Source: Alphaproteobacteria bacterium LSUCC0719 (GTDB lineage: Bacteria; Pseudomonadota; Alphaproteobacteria; Puniceispirillales; Puniceispirillaceae). Taken from it: DNA of 64,000 bases. The position numbers were made by a program, and so were the translations under genes. The DNA lies in contig JBFPJN010000006.1 of the NCBI GenBank assembly GCA_040839025.1, forward strand, positions 62,001 through 126,000. The letters run 5' to 3'. Under the pieces are notes generated by a model that saw nothing but the letters and a program-made list of their open reading frames with translations, was not told the DNA's origin and did not search any database. Of the stretch, positions 1 through 8,645 are shown piece by piece. Each line of letters opens with the position of its first letter. Positions within the stretch are counted from its first letter, which is position 1.

Positions 1-386
1 AAAACGCCGATGCCGGCCCGCTCGGCAAGGATCATCGTCGTCGACACCGTCGTCGCGCCAAGCATCGGCGCCCTGGACACCCCGGACAAGGCGACGGCAA
101 GATCGCGTCGCGACAGCTTTGCCACACCGGATTCTGTGGCAAGACGCATCATCTCTTCCTCGGCAAGGCCGGCATGCGCCCTGCCATCGAGGACCGCCAT
201 TGTCGCCGGCACGGCTCCAGCCGCGCGGACAGCCGTCTCGGCTGCCTGTGCCACCTCGATATTCTCCGGATATGGCAAGCCGTGGCTGATCAGCGTCGAT
301 TCAAGGGCGACAAGGGGCACGCCATCGCGGCGCGCGGCCGCCACCTCGTCAGACATCTGGAAATCAATCATCGGTTGTCCCGCCAT
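1..386 (-). CDS. psuG: pseudouridine-5'-phosphate glycosidase, N-terminal part (runs off the window)
   Basis: Only the first ~128 codons are present; the gene continues leftwards beyond base 1. The translation starts MAGQPMIDFQMSDEVAAA and has the hallmarks of the PsuG family: ALESTLISHGLPYPEN near residue 28, an AVLDGR segment, KLSRRDLA near residue 92 and GATTVSTTM near residue 111. PsuG reversibly cleaves pseudouridine 5'-phosphate to uracil and ribose 5-phosphate in the cytoplasm. The start lies 2 bp after the stop of the upstream PfkB kinase, the usual psuK-psuG arrangement, so the two are almost certainly translationally linked. Family assignment is firm; the catalytic C-terminal part cannot be checked here. 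Confidence 0.88.
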   Translation of the reverse strand, partial: MAGQPMIDFQMSDEVAAARRDGVPLVALESTLISHGLPYPENIEVAQAAETAVRAAGAVPATMAVLDGRAHAGLAEEEMMRLATESGVAKLSRRDLAVALSGVSRAPMLGATTVSTTMILAERAGIGV

Positions 387-388
387 CT

Positions 389-1276
389 TCACACCTCTGC
401 CTCCGGGGCTGCCGCATACGCCGCGCCCGCGGCCAGCGCCGCCTGCAACAGATCGGTCAGGGTGGCACCGGGCTGGCGGACAAGGTCATAGAATAGCCGT
501 GCAGCCATCACGTCGCCAGCACCGTTGGCATTCACAAGGTCAATCCGTGGTGGCTGCGCCGTGACCACCATCTGCCGGTCCGCCAGCGCCGCCATATCCG
601 CGCCGTCACTGACCAGAACAACACCGCCATCCGAAAGCCTGGCAGCAAGTGCCCCGGCCATGACATCCACCGGCAGGCTGTCGCCAAGCAGTGCGGCCGC
701 CTCGTCGCGGTTCAGTACCAGCGCATCGAGCTTTGGCAGCGCAGCGGCCAGTCTTGTTACCTTGGCGACCGAGGTACCGGCGGCCAGCAATGGCCGCATA
801 CCGGCAAACGCGGCGGCCATGTCGGCAATGGTGTCAGCCGGAAAATTCGCATCAAGGATCAGCGGTGCCAGCGGGGCCTCGATGCCGGGTCGGATCATCG
901 GCACCGACACATGGTCATAGATGTCCATGGTCGCCGCGCCCATGATCAATTCGCCATCGGGGGCCAGCACCGCAGTATAGCTTGGCGGATCAGCTTCCAG
1001 CGAAACCATCCACGGGTCGATACCGGCTGCGGCAAGCCGTGCTTCAACAGCCGCAAGACTGCCCGCCGGCTGGACACCGACAAGCCGGACAGACGCCCCC
1101 TGGCGGGCCAGCTGGACAGCGATATTGGTTGCGACGCCGCCAAGCCGCTCGGAAAGCTGGGCGGGGTTGGTGCGGCCCGGCTGGGGCGGGGCTGTCAACC
1201 GCAGCTGCCGGTCGATATGGCATCCCCCACAGATGATGACATCAGGCCCGTCCGGCATCTGCGTACTAGACCCCAT
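389..1276 (-). CDS. psuK: PfkB-family sugar kinase, probable pseudouridine kinase
   Basis: About 295 aa, a normal size for ribokinase-like kinases. The N-terminus shows the GG..DR and GG.ATNIAVQLARQGA pattern of PfkB signature 1 (about residues 17-62). The C-terminal ATP/anion-hole signature reads NANGAGD near residue 246, where most members have D-T-x-G-A-G-D; the GAGD catalytic core is intact and one upstream Asp is Asn. Expected role: phosphorylation of pseudouridine at the 5' position for PsuG, which follows 2 bp downstream. Substrate is inferred from that neighbour; a generic nucleoside or ribokinase cannot be excluded from sequence. The ATG at 1276 overlaps the end of the upstream MFS gene by 11 bp; a second ATG at 1258 is an alternative start. 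Confidence 0.75.
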   Translation of the reverse strand: MGSSTQMPDGPDVIICGGCHIDRQLRLTAPPQPGRTNPAQLSERLGGVATNIAVQLARQGASVRLVGVQPAGSLAAVEARLAAAGIDPWMVSLEADPPSYTAVLAPDGELIMGAATMDIYDHVSVPMIRPGIEAPLAPLILDANFPADTIADMAAAFAGMRPLLAAGTSVAKVTRLAAALPKLDALVLNRDEAAALLGDSLPVDVMAGALAARLSDGGVVLVSDGADMAALADRQMVVTAQPPRIDLVNANGAGDVMAARLFYDLVRQPGATLTDLLQAALAAGAAYAAAPEAEV

Positions 1277-2519
1277 GCCCGCGTCTGCGCCAGGTCCGCC
1301 ACTGGATGATGGCAACGATCGCCGAACCAACCCCCATGATCAGGATCGCCGAGGACCATGCACCCATCGAGCTGCCTCCCCCGCCAAGATCAAGCATCAT
1401 TCCGACCGCCGGTCCGCCAAGCGCACCGCCGGTAAAGCCAATCATCGAATGTACCGCGAGAAGTGCGCCGCGTTCATGTGCCGCCGCCGCCGCCACCGTA
1501 CCGGCCGTCAGCGCGCCGCTGTCGAGCATGATGCAGACATTGTAGATCCACAGACAGCCCAACGCGAGCCAGACCGGCCCGTCGAGCGCCAGTGCCGACA
1601 ACACCGCAAAGCTGACAGACAGCGCCCCGATGATCGCAATCACCCGGTGGCGACCATAGGCAAGGCAGAAGCGCGCACCAATGATAGACGCCGCCATGCC
1701 TGTCAGGGTGAGCAGGCTGACCAGCGTCGTCACCACGGACAGCGACAGCGCCGGCTGTGCGGTGGCGCCGATAAAGGCGAACATGGCAAAGCTCCAGCCG
1801 CGATAGGCAAAAAGCTCGTAGGTATGCGCGCCATAGGCGAAGATGTAGCCAAGCGCCAGCCTGTTGCGAAACGCCGGCCGCAGGTCAAGCGGGTGGCGTC
1901 TGGCTTCGGCCTTGGGACGTTCGGCAGGTGGCGCCCCGCGAACAAGACACAACATGGCAAGCGCCGACAGCAACGCCCCGCCACAGCCAATCCAGGCGGC
2001 AACGAAATGATCAAAATGGATCAGTAGATAGCCATTCAGGTAGAAGGAGCCACCCGTGCCAATACCAAAACATGAGGTATAGAAGGGCACGGCCTTCAAC
2101 CGCTGCTTGTCTGACAAACGGGCATTCAGGATCTGCAGACCCGGCATATAGGTGCCGGCAAGACCGGCACCGACCAGACTCCACGTAACCGCAGCCCCCC
2201 AGAAGCCATCCGTGACGGTGGCGAATCCAAGGCTACCGATGGCAGCAGTCAGACTGCCACCAATGAATATCCGCTTGGCGTCAATGCTGTCGGTCAAGCC
2301 GACAAGCACCGGCGTGGCCAGCACATAGCCAAAGAAATAGGCACCGCTGATCCAGCCGATCTCGGTATTGGACAGCCCCCATTGTGGCCCAAGGGACACA
2401 AGAAACACCGGCCAGATCGCATAGCTGACCATCGCCAGGACAGCGGCGACACAGGTGATGACGATCAGCGCCGTTGGCCGGGTTCCGTCAATGATCCCGA
2501 GAGCTGATCCCGGACGCAC
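1266..2519 (-). CDS. MFS permease, candidate nucleoside/pseudouridine transporter
   Basis: 417 aa inner-membrane protein with about twelve hydrophobic segments and the short cytoplasmic loop after TM2-3 (LTDSIDAKRIFIGGS) in the place of the MFS 'G-x-x-x-D-R-x-G-R' motif. No soluble domain. It sits 8 bp downstream of livF and overlaps the PfkB kinase, so it is probably co-transcribed with the liv genes and psuK-psuG. By context the most attractive substrate is pseudouridine or a related nucleoside, because nothing else in the operon would need a second transporter. The sequence itself does not reveal substrate or direction; a sugar or drug MFS carrier is equally compatible. Confidence 0.7.
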   Translation of the reverse strand: MRPGSALGIIDGTRPTALIVITCVAAVLAMVSYAIWPVFLVSLGPQWGLSNTEIGWISGAYFFGYVLATPVLVGLTDSIDAKRIFIGGSLTAAIGSLGFATVTDGFWGAAVTWSLVGAGLAGTYMPGLQILNARLSDKQRLKAVPFYTSCFGIGTGGSFYLNGYLLIHFDHFVAAWIGCGGALLSALAMLCLVRGAPPAERPKAEARRHPLDLRPAFRNRLALGYIFAYGAHTYELFAYRGWSFAMFAFIGATAQPALSLSVVTTLVSLLTLTGMAASIIGARFCLAYGRHRVIAIIGALSVSFAVLSALALDGPVWLALGCLWIYNVCIMLDSGALTAGTVAAAAAHERGALLAVHSMIGFTGGALGGPAVGMMLDLGGGGSSMGAWSSAILIMGVGSAIVAIIQWRTWRRRGHGV

Positions 2520-2527
2520 CGAACCGC

Positions 2528-3520
2528 CTAGCCGCCAAGGAACAGGCGACCAACATCCGGGTTTTCGAGGAGTTCGTCACCATCGCCGGCGATGGCCGTT
2601 TCGCCAGACACAAGCACATAGCCGAGATCGGCGAAGGCCAGACCCTTTTTCGCGTTCTGTTCAACCATGATGATGGTCTTGCCATCCTTGCGCTGAAGAT
2701 CATCGAGAATTTCGAAAACCATATCGATGAACCGAGGCTCAAGCCCGATTGACGGTTCATCGACAAGCAGCACCTGTGGCTGCATCACAAGCGCCCGCGA
2801 AATCTCCAGAAGGCGTCTCTCGCCACCCGACAGCACACCGGCAGGCTTGTCCCGCCGGTCGGCAAGACGACTGTATTTCGAGAACACCTGCTCGGCCGCG
2901 GCTTTCGCCTCGGCAGGCTTGTTCTTCAGGAACCCGCCCATCAGCAGGTTTTCCTCAACAGTCATCTGCGGGAATACCGACTTGTCCTGCAGGATATAGG
3001 CGATGCCGGCTTCGGCAAGTTTCTGCGATGGCGTCAGTGCTGTCACATCCTTGCCGTTGACAATGATGCTTCCGGAAAAGATGTTGGTGAAACCGAAGAT
3101 CGAATGCAGCACTGTCGATTTGCCAGCGCCGTTCGGCCCGATCAGGCAGAGCGACTGCCCCCGCCCGATCCGCATGTTGAAATCATGCAGGATTTCCATC
3201 TTGCCATAACCGGCGCGAAGGTTGTTGATCGTCAGGAAGGTATCGCCGTCGACCATCGAGTCGAGTTCACCCACCGTCGGCGCGTTGGCCGCGATCGAGG
3301 CGGCTTCCTTGGCCACCTGATCAACCGACATCACAACATCGACGCCGCCACTACCATAGCCGCTGACGCCGCCTGCTTTGGCGGCACCCTTGACTGAAGC
3401 CTTTTTCGCCACGGCCTTTTTGGCAACCGTCTTTTTGGCGGCAGCCTTCCTGGCGGCTTTCTTAGCAGCTTTCTTAGCGGCAGGCTTCTTTACGGCTTTT
3501 GCCTTTTCGTCCTCGGCCAT
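2528..3520 (-). CDS. livF: branched-chain-type ABC transporter ATPase with long Lys/Ala-rich N-terminal tail
   Basis: The ATPase core starts near residue 95 (FLTINNLRAGYGK) and has a Walker A GPNGAGKST near residue 132, the LivF-typical LSGGERRLLEIS signature, Walker B VLLVDEP and the switch His region (MVEQN). It should energise the LivH-LivM permease together with LivG. Unlike ordinary LivF proteins (about 235 aa) it is 330 aa because of an N-terminal extension: in the first 50 residues I count 17 Lys, 1 Arg and 19 Ala in KKxAAKK-type repeats, followed by a Gly-rich and an acidic linker. The ATG overlaps the livG stop as TGATG, and no stop or gap separates tail from core, so the tail is truly part of this frame. 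Internal ATGs near residues 64 and 89 could give shorter forms. Confidence 0.9.
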   Translation of the reverse strand: MAEDEKAKAVKKPAAKKAAKKAARKAAAKKTVAKKAVAKKASVKGAAKAGGVSGYGSGGVDVVMSVDQVAKEAASIAANAPTVGELDSMVDGDTFLTINNLRAGYGKMEILHDFNMRIGRGQSLCLIGPNGAGKSTVLHSIFGFTNIFSGSIIVNGKDVTALTPSQKLAEAGIAYILQDKSVFPQMTVEENLLMGGFLKNKPAEAKAAAEQVFSKYSRLADRRDKPAGVLSGGERRLLEISRALVMQPQVLLVDEPSIGLEPRFIDMVFEILDDLQRKDGKTIIMVEQNAKKGLAFADLGYVLVSGETAIAGDGDELLENPDVGRLFLGG

Positions 3521-4269
3521 CAATGTCCTCCAAGATAGGCGTCGATGACGCGCTGGTCATTCTGCAGTTCTTCGGGTGTGCCATCAGCCAGCATGCGGCC
3601 ATTGGCAAGACAGTAGATATGCGAGGCCAGGTTCATGATCACTCGCATGTTGTGTTCAATCACACACAGGGTGATCCCCAGCTCCTCATTGGCACGGCGC
3701 AGCCTGTCGATCAGACCGTTGATCAGGGTCGGATTGATCCCCGCCGTCGGCTCGTCAAGGAGCAGTACCTTTGGCTCGTTCATCAGCGCCATCGCAAACT
3801 CAAGCAGCTTCTGCTGACCGAATGACAGGTCACCCGAGATCAGATTGCGCTTGGAATAGAGCCCGACAAACTCCAGCAGATGTTCGGCCCGATCCTTGAT
3901 CTCACCGCTGCGGCTGGCAAACATCGAATAGTTCGAATCCTCGCGATGCGAGATCGAAATCTGCATGTTGTCGACACAGTTCATCTTGCCGTAGATGCGG
4001 GTTTGCTGGAAGGTCCGCAACATGCCGAGACGGGCGATATCACCCACCCGGAGATGCGATATCTCCTGGCCATCGAACTGGATCGAGCCATTGTCTATGG
4101 GATGATAGCCGACAATCGAGTTGAACAGCGTGGTCTTGCCACAGCCATTCGGCCCGATGATGCCGGTGATCGATCCGCGCTCGACGCCCATCGAGATGTC
4201 GACATTCGCCTTCACCCCGCCATAGGATTTCGAGACATTTGCTACTTTAATGATCGAATCCGACATCAT
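3520..4269 (-). CDS. livG: branched-chain-type ABC transporter ATPase
   Basis: 249 aa, the normal LivG length. It has Walker A GPNGCGKTT near residue 39, the signature LSFGQQKLLEFA, Walker B VLLLDEPTAG and the C-terminal LivG segment with IEHNMRVIM. It pairs with LivF on the cytoplasmic side of the LivHM permease. The start overlaps the livM stop by 4 bp (ATGATG; the second ATG at 4266 is possible) and the stop overlaps livF by 1 bp, so translation is coupled. Substrate class (branched-chain amino acids, amides, urea, aromatic acids or nucleosides) cannot be decided from the ATPase. Confidence 0.93.
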   Translation of the reverse strand: MMSDSIIKVANVSKSYGGVKANVDISMGVERGSITGIIGPNGCGKTTLFNSIVGYHPIDNGSIQFDGQEISHLRVGDIARLGMLRTFQQTRIYGKMNCVDNMQISISHREDSNYSMFASRSGEIKDRAEHLLEFVGLYSKRNLISGDLSFGQQKLLEFAMALMNEPKVLLLDEPTAGINPTLINGLIDRLRRANEELGITLCVIEHNMRVIMNLASHIYCLANGRMLADGTPEELQNDQRVIDAYLGGH

Positions 4270-5324
4270 GCAGCTCCCTTTTCATCCGCATCGGTGACGT
4301 TCGAGGAATCGACAACGATACCGAACCGTTCCGGGAACTTGCCCTGCAACCAACCCATGATACCCTGCTGGAAATAAACGATGTTGATAATCAACAGCAG
4401 CCCGAGCGCTATCCACTGGAACCCAAGAAGGAGGGTCCAGGCCGTATCCTTGATCACATGGAAGACGATGGCCCCCAGAACCGGGCCCCAGAGAGTGCCT
4501 TTGCCACCAAGCAGCGCCGCTGCGACCATGAAGATGCCAAAGGTCGGAATCGGATAGGCGACTTCCTTGTCGATGAAACCGATCATATTGCCCACTACAG
4601 CACCGATGCAGCCCATGAAGAAGGCAGCTATGGCCCAGCCAATCCGCTTGTAGGCCAGGGTGGGAATACCCATCGCCTCGGCCTTGTCCTCGTCATCGCG
4701 AATGGCGTTGCTCGCCAGTCCGAACTGGGTCGAATACAGCCAGCGCAACAGGAAATGTGCGGCGATCGCGAACCCGAAGCATATGAGGTAGAAGAAAGTG
4801 GACCGGAATTCGATATCACCCGGAAACAGCGGCATCTGAATGCCTGACGGGCCGCCAACATAATCTATTGTGATGGTGATTTCAGCCGCGGCAATTGCCA
4901 GGCCAAGCGAGCCAATCGCGAAATATGGCCCGCGAAGTCCAAACATGAACGAGCTGAACAGCAACGACAACAGCAACCCGACAATACCGGCCGCGATGAT
5001 TCCGAAGAACAACCCCCAGAAATATTCGGCGGCGGTGAATTCGGGTTTGATCGATCCCATCGCCGAGGTGTATTCGCCGACGCCACCTTCATAGAAGAAC
5101 GCAATCTGGACAATGGCCGAGACATACATCCCCACACCAAAGAAGGTGATGTTGCCAAGCGAGTTATACCCCATCTGGCCACCAAGCGTATCCCAGGTGG
5201 TGGCCATCAGTACCATCACCCACAGAAAGGCGATGGACAGGGTATAGGCCGGGAACAGAACCGGCCCCAGAATGCCCAATACCGCGAGACCGCCGTAAAT
5301 CGCCAGAGAATTCTTGTCTTTCAT
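4266..5324 (-). CDS. livM: branched-chain-type ABC transporter permease
   Basis: 352 aa integral membrane protein with roughly ten hydrophobic segments. It contains the LivM-typical stretch GxMGYNSLGNITFFGVGMY near residue 50, and the cytoplasmic coupling loop region RDDEDKAEAMGIPTLAYKR near residue 210, which contacts the ATPase. It forms the translocation path with LivH. It overlaps livH upstream and livG downstream by 4 bp each. The charged C-terminal tail (DSSNVTDADEKGAA) is a small addition compared with common LivM proteins. Confidence 0.93.
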   Translation of the reverse strand: MKDKNSLAIYGGLAVLGILGPVLFPAYTLSIAFLWVMVLMATTWDTLGGQMGYNSLGNITFFGVGMYVSAIVQIAFFYEGGVGEYTSAMGSIKPEFTAAEYFWGLFFGIIAAGIVGLLLSLLFSSFMFGLRGPYFAIGSLGLAIAAAEITITIDYVGGPSGIQMPLFPGDIEFRSTFFYLICFGFAIAAHFLLRWLYSTQFGLASNAIRDDEDKAEAMGIPTLAYKRIGWAIAAFFMGCIGAVVGNMIGFIDKEVAYPIPTFGIFMVAAALLGGKGTLWGPVLGAIVFHVIKDTAWTLLLGFQWIALGLLLIINIVYFQQGIMGWLQGKFPERFGIVVDSSNVTDADEKGAA

Positions 5325-6223
5325 CGTACCACCTGCCTGTTACGACGCATTGAAATTTGCCGCCACATCAGGACCGAAAGCAAAACACCAACGGGTGCCG
5401 CATATTCGAGGGCGGATTCGAAGAAGCCACAATATTTCGTGAACAGCCCGATACCAAAGGCCGAAACAATCACCGCTGGCAAATTGCCGAGGCCAGCCGC
5501 CGTGACGATGGCAAACGACCCCATCGAATAGGTGATTCCGTAAAAGGGCTGGATCACGAAGATAATCGAGACAAGAACACCCGCCGCCCCACACAAGGCT
5601 GAATTGAAGGCGAATGTAAAGGCATAGACGCGGTCGGTGTTAATGCCCAGCACACGCGCCGCACGCGGATCCTGCGCTGTGGCCCTGATTGCCTGCCCCA
5701 TGCGCGAACGCTTCATGAAGAACACCACGCACACCGCAATGAAGGCCGCCAAACCAAGCGCCAGCAGCTTGGATGACGGCACAGTCACCATGCCATCAAA
5801 CGCATCAAAGACCGGAAGCTGCATATCAATCGTCTGCACCTCCGGACCAAAGATCTGATTGATCATCTGCTGCATCACCAGTGACAGACCAAAGGTTGCC
5901 AGCAGCGACACAAACATGTCCTGGTCAAGGATACGCCTAATCATCAATACATAGACAGCCCATCCGAAAAAGAACATCACAGGCACCACGATCAACAGGA
6001 TCACCAGCAGCGGCACCTGCATCTGGTGCAGTGCAAACGCCATATACCCGCCCATGATCACGAAATCACCCTGCGCCAGGTTCTTGATGTTCATCACACC
6101 CCAGACGAGGGCCAGACCGTATGCGCTCAGTGCAAAAATGGCACCGATAAACACGCCTTCCAAAATGAGCTGTATATTGACGACGGGCGCCCATACCAGC
6201 AACAGCTGTAGATCATCCCACAT
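5321..6223 (-). CDS. livH: branched-chain-type ABC transporter permease
   Basis: 300 aa integral membrane protein of about eight segments. It shows the LivH landmarks SAYGLALVWGVMNIKNLAQG near residue 33, the EAA-like coupling loop AIRATAQDPRAARVLGINTDR near residue 180 and a Gly-rich segment VTAAGLGNLPAVI near residue 245. It is the first of the four membrane/ATPase genes after the binding protein and is separated from livK by a 119-bp gap with a strong hairpin, which would lower its expression relative to livK. Ligand is unknown. Confidence 0.93.
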   Translation of the reverse strand: MWDDLQLLLVWAPVVNIQLILEGVFIGAIFALSAYGLALVWGVMNIKNLAQGDFVIMGGYMAFALHQMQVPLLVILLIVVPVMFFFGWAVYVLMIRRILDQDMFVSLLATFGLSLVMQQMINQIFGPEVQTIDMQLPVFDAFDGMVTVPSSKLLALGLAAFIAVCVVFFMKRSRMGQAIRATAQDPRAARVLGINTDRVYAFTFAFNSALCGAAGVLVSIIFVIQPFYGITYSMGSFAIVTAAGLGNLPAVIVSAFGIGLFTKYCGFFESALEYAAPVGVLLSVLMWRQISMRRNRQVVR

Positions 6224-6298
6224 GATTTCCTCTTTTCAAGAGACAGTGATTTGTCAGGGGGTTGTCAGAAATTATTGATTAAGGTGTCTATTTTGAAA

Positions 6299-6325
6299 CG
6301 GGGGGAAGCCATTGGCTCCCCCCCG
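6299..6325 (-). terminator. intercistronic GC-rich hairpin between livK and livH
   Basis: The sequence is a near-perfect inverted repeat of about 12 bp per arm (CGGGGGGAAGCC against GGCTCCCCCCCG on the plus strand) with an ATT loop, 18 bp after the livK stop. On the minus strand it is followed by TTTCAAAAT, a poor U-run. It is therefore more likely an attenuator or 3' mRNA-stabilising element for livK than a complete terminator, giving the excess of binding protein typical of ABC operons. Confidence 0.65.
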
Positions 6326-6342
6326 CAAAAGGATCGGATGAT

Positions 6343-7557
6343 TTAGTACGCCACGTTGCGTGGGAAAATCATATCGCTGAACTTTTCAACCAGCTTGTAT
6401 GAGCCATCGGCCTGGATCTGGCGCATGAACATCGGCTTGGCGATATTGTTGCCAGCCTCGGAGAACTTGATGTCACCATAGAAGGTTTCCATCTCGACTG
6501 CCGAAATGGCGTCGCGCACCTTGTCCTTGTCAAAACTGTTGGCAGCCTCGAATGCCTCCTTGAAGACAATCACAGCGGCCGAAGCCTGAGCCGACTGGTA
6601 GGGCACCTCGGTTGGGTAGAACTCACCATAGTCACCCTTGAAGCCGGCATTCCATTCGGCTGCCGTTCCAAAATATTTGTCAGACTTGGACAGTGTTTCC
6701 ACCCACTGCGTCGGGCACAGAAGACCGGTCGCCGTCTTCGGGAACTTTTCCTGAACCTTGGCGGCCTCGCAGTGTGTCAACGCGACGATTGGCACATTCA
6801 CCTTCATTTCATCAAGTTGACGCACGGCCGTGGCGGCACCCTTTGAGTGACCAGACACAATCAGCATATCGGGTTTCAGTGCCTTGACCTTGGTCAGCGT
6901 GGTCGACATGTCTGACAGGTCGGCAGGAAGCTGATCGTCCACAATCACCTGCATGCCGAATTCCGCAAGCTTTTCCAGAACACCAATACGAATGTCGGCG
7001 GTGAACGGGTCTCCCTCGAAAGCTACCGCTACACGAAGCTTGGTCGGATCATTGGTGCTTGCTGCAGCCATTTCAATGGCAGCCGGCAGATACAGGTCAG
7101 TGGTCGACAGCACACCAAAAAGATACCGGTAGCCCTGGGTGAAGAGCGAGCGCGATGCGCCCTCTGCCTCGACCATCGGCACACCGAACTTTTCAGACAC
7201 CGGCGCGATTGCCTTGGTAAGGCCCGAGCTGTATGGCCCAAGCATATATTCGACGCCATCCTGCTGGATCAGACGCTCTGCAAGCTGGGCGCCACGAGCC
7301 GGGGTCGATTCATCATCGTAATATTTGACGGCGAGCTTGTAGCTCTTGCCACCGACCGTCACGCCACCAGCTTCGTTGATCACCTTGACGGCATAATCGT
7401 AACCGCGCTGCGTATGCAGACCGTTGGTTGCGTATTTACCAGTTAGTGAAATTGCTGATCCGAGGATGATGGTGTCACCCTCGACCTTTGCCATAGCTGG
7501 CGTCGCAAGGCTGACCGCAAGGGCGATGCCTGCCACAATACCATGCTTCATGAACAT
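6343..7557 (-). CDS. livK: periplasmic ligand-binding protein of the LivK type
   Basis: 404 aa with a clean Sec signal peptide (KHG, hydrophobic core, cleavage after TPAMA near residue 23). The mature part has the type-I periplasmic binding fold signature: ILGSAISLTGKYATNG at the start, a NEAGGV segment near residue 60, and YYDDESTPARGAQLAERLI near residue 78. It delivers ligand to LivHMGF. The start at 7557 has an excellent GGAGGAAA site 6 bp upstream. It is the first gene of an apparent eight-gene operon ending in psuG. The ligand is not predictable by eye; amino acids, amides, aromatic acids and, by context, a nucleoside are all open. Confidence 0.9.
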   Translation of the reverse strand: MFMKHGIVAGIALAVSLATPAMAKVEGDTIILGSAISLTGKYATNGLHTQRGYDYAVKVINEAGGVTVGGKSYKLAVKYYDDESTPARGAQLAERLIQQDGVEYMLGPYSSGLTKAIAPVSEKFGVPMVEAEGASRSLFTQGYRYLFGVLSTTDLYLPAAIEMAAASTNDPTKLRVAVAFEGDPFTADIRIGVLEKLAEFGMQVIVDDQLPADLSDMSTTLTKVKALKPDMLIVSGHSKGAATAVRQLDEMKVNVPIVALTHCEAAKVQEKFPKTATGLLCPTQWVETLSKSDKYFGTAAEWNAGFKGDYGEFYPTEVPYQSAQASAAVIVFKEAFEAANSFDKDKVRDAISAVEMETFYGDIKFSEAGNNIAKPMFMRQIQADGSYKLVEKFSDMIFPRNVAY

Positions 7558-7699
7558 TTGGTTTCCTCCGAGAAAATCCTGAAGTCATCGTTGAGCGGAA
7601 GAGTATGAACAAAGAATCACCACGCGCCAAACAATTTTGGGCAGATGTGACGATTTGAGCACATTTGTCGCGGCGGATGGCAGCCGGAGGTGGCAATAT

Positions 7700-8605
7700 T
7701 TACCCGAGAAGCACCATGATGATCGACACCGCCAACAGCAGCATCGCGAACAATTCACGGCCCGAGGGACGCTCGCGGAAATAGAAGAACGAGATCGCCA
7801 GCGCCAGAAGCAGTTCGATCTGGCCAACGGCGCGGACCGGTGCCACGGCATATAGCGAAAAGGCGGTGAACCAGCAGGCTGTCGAAATCGCCCCTGACAG
7901 GCCAACAATGCTGCTGTCGCGCCAATGGACAAAGCTTGCCTTCAACTGGTCCGGCGCGCGGCGCCACATCCACAGCCCCATCAGCACCGCCTGAATCAAT
8001 ACCGCCACACCGGCTGTCATGCTGGCACGGGTAACCAGATTGTCGCTTTCCAGAGAATCACTTGCCGCCTTGTAGGCAACCGTGCAGAAACCGAGGAAGG
8101 CACCGCTGCCAAGACCGATTGCCGTCTGCCGTGTCAGAAGCGAGGCCAGCAGGTTGCGCAGGGTCAGGCTGCTTTTCGCCAGCGACAGCAGGAACACCGC
8201 GACAACGCCGATAAAAATGGCCAGCCCGACCTGAAAACTGACCACATGTCCGAGAATCAACGCCTCGAACAATGCTGCCTGGATCACTTCGGTCTTGGAA
8301 AAGGCGGTGCCGGCAGCAAAGGACCGGTGCGAAAACAGGGTCACCAGAAGCACGGTGAAGATGATCTGTGTCACGCCGGCGACGGTGGTCCACAGAAGAA
8401 ACGGTATGTTCAGAGCTGGCAGCGGTTCGCCGGCCCAACTGCCATAGATGAAGACCCACATCCAGGCAAAGGGAAGGGCATAGGAAAATCTGACATAGCT
8501 GGCCCCGAGGTCGCCAAGCGGTGTCTTCAGCTTCTTCTGATAGGTGCTTCGTACCGTCTGCGACAGCGCGGCCCCGATGGTCACCCAGATCCAGAGCCAG
8601 GTCAC
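7700..8605 (-). CDS. EamA/DMT-family transporter
   Basis: 301 aa, ten predicted membrane segments in two EamA halves (about residues 1-140 and 155-300), the second half ending SIIMVLLG. DMT proteins export or import small metabolites such as amino acids across the inner membrane. The initiation codon is GTG at 8605, followed directly by TWLWIWV. It lies 40 bp downstream of the TauD-family gene on the same strand and may share its transcript, but is separated from livK by 142 bp without a clear terminator. Substrate unknown; association with xsc/TauD suggests a sulfonate or amine, as inference only. Confidence 0.8.
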   Translation of the reverse strand: MTWLWIWVTIGAALSQTVRSTYQKKLKTPLGDLGASYVRFSYALPFAWMWVFIYGSWAGEPLPALNIPFLLWTTVAGVTQIIFTVLLVTLFSHRSFAAGTAFSKTEVIQAALFEALILGHVVSFQVGLAIFIGVVAVFLLSLAKSSLTLRNLLASLLTRQTAIGLGSGAFLGFCTVAYKAASDSLESDNLVTRASMTAGVAVLIQAVLMGLWMWRRAPDQLKASFVHWRDSSIVGLSGAISTACWFTAFSLYAVAPVRAVGQIELLLALAISFFYFRERPSGRELFAMLLLAVSIIMVLLG

Positions 8606-8645
8606 ACGCTATTCCCCCCCTATATATATGTGCAGGGTCACAGCC

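Noticed and set aside
10-564. 184-codon open frame on plus at the left edge
   Set aside because: It is antisense to psuG and the end of the PfkB kinase gene, whose family motifs are unmistakable on the minus strand.
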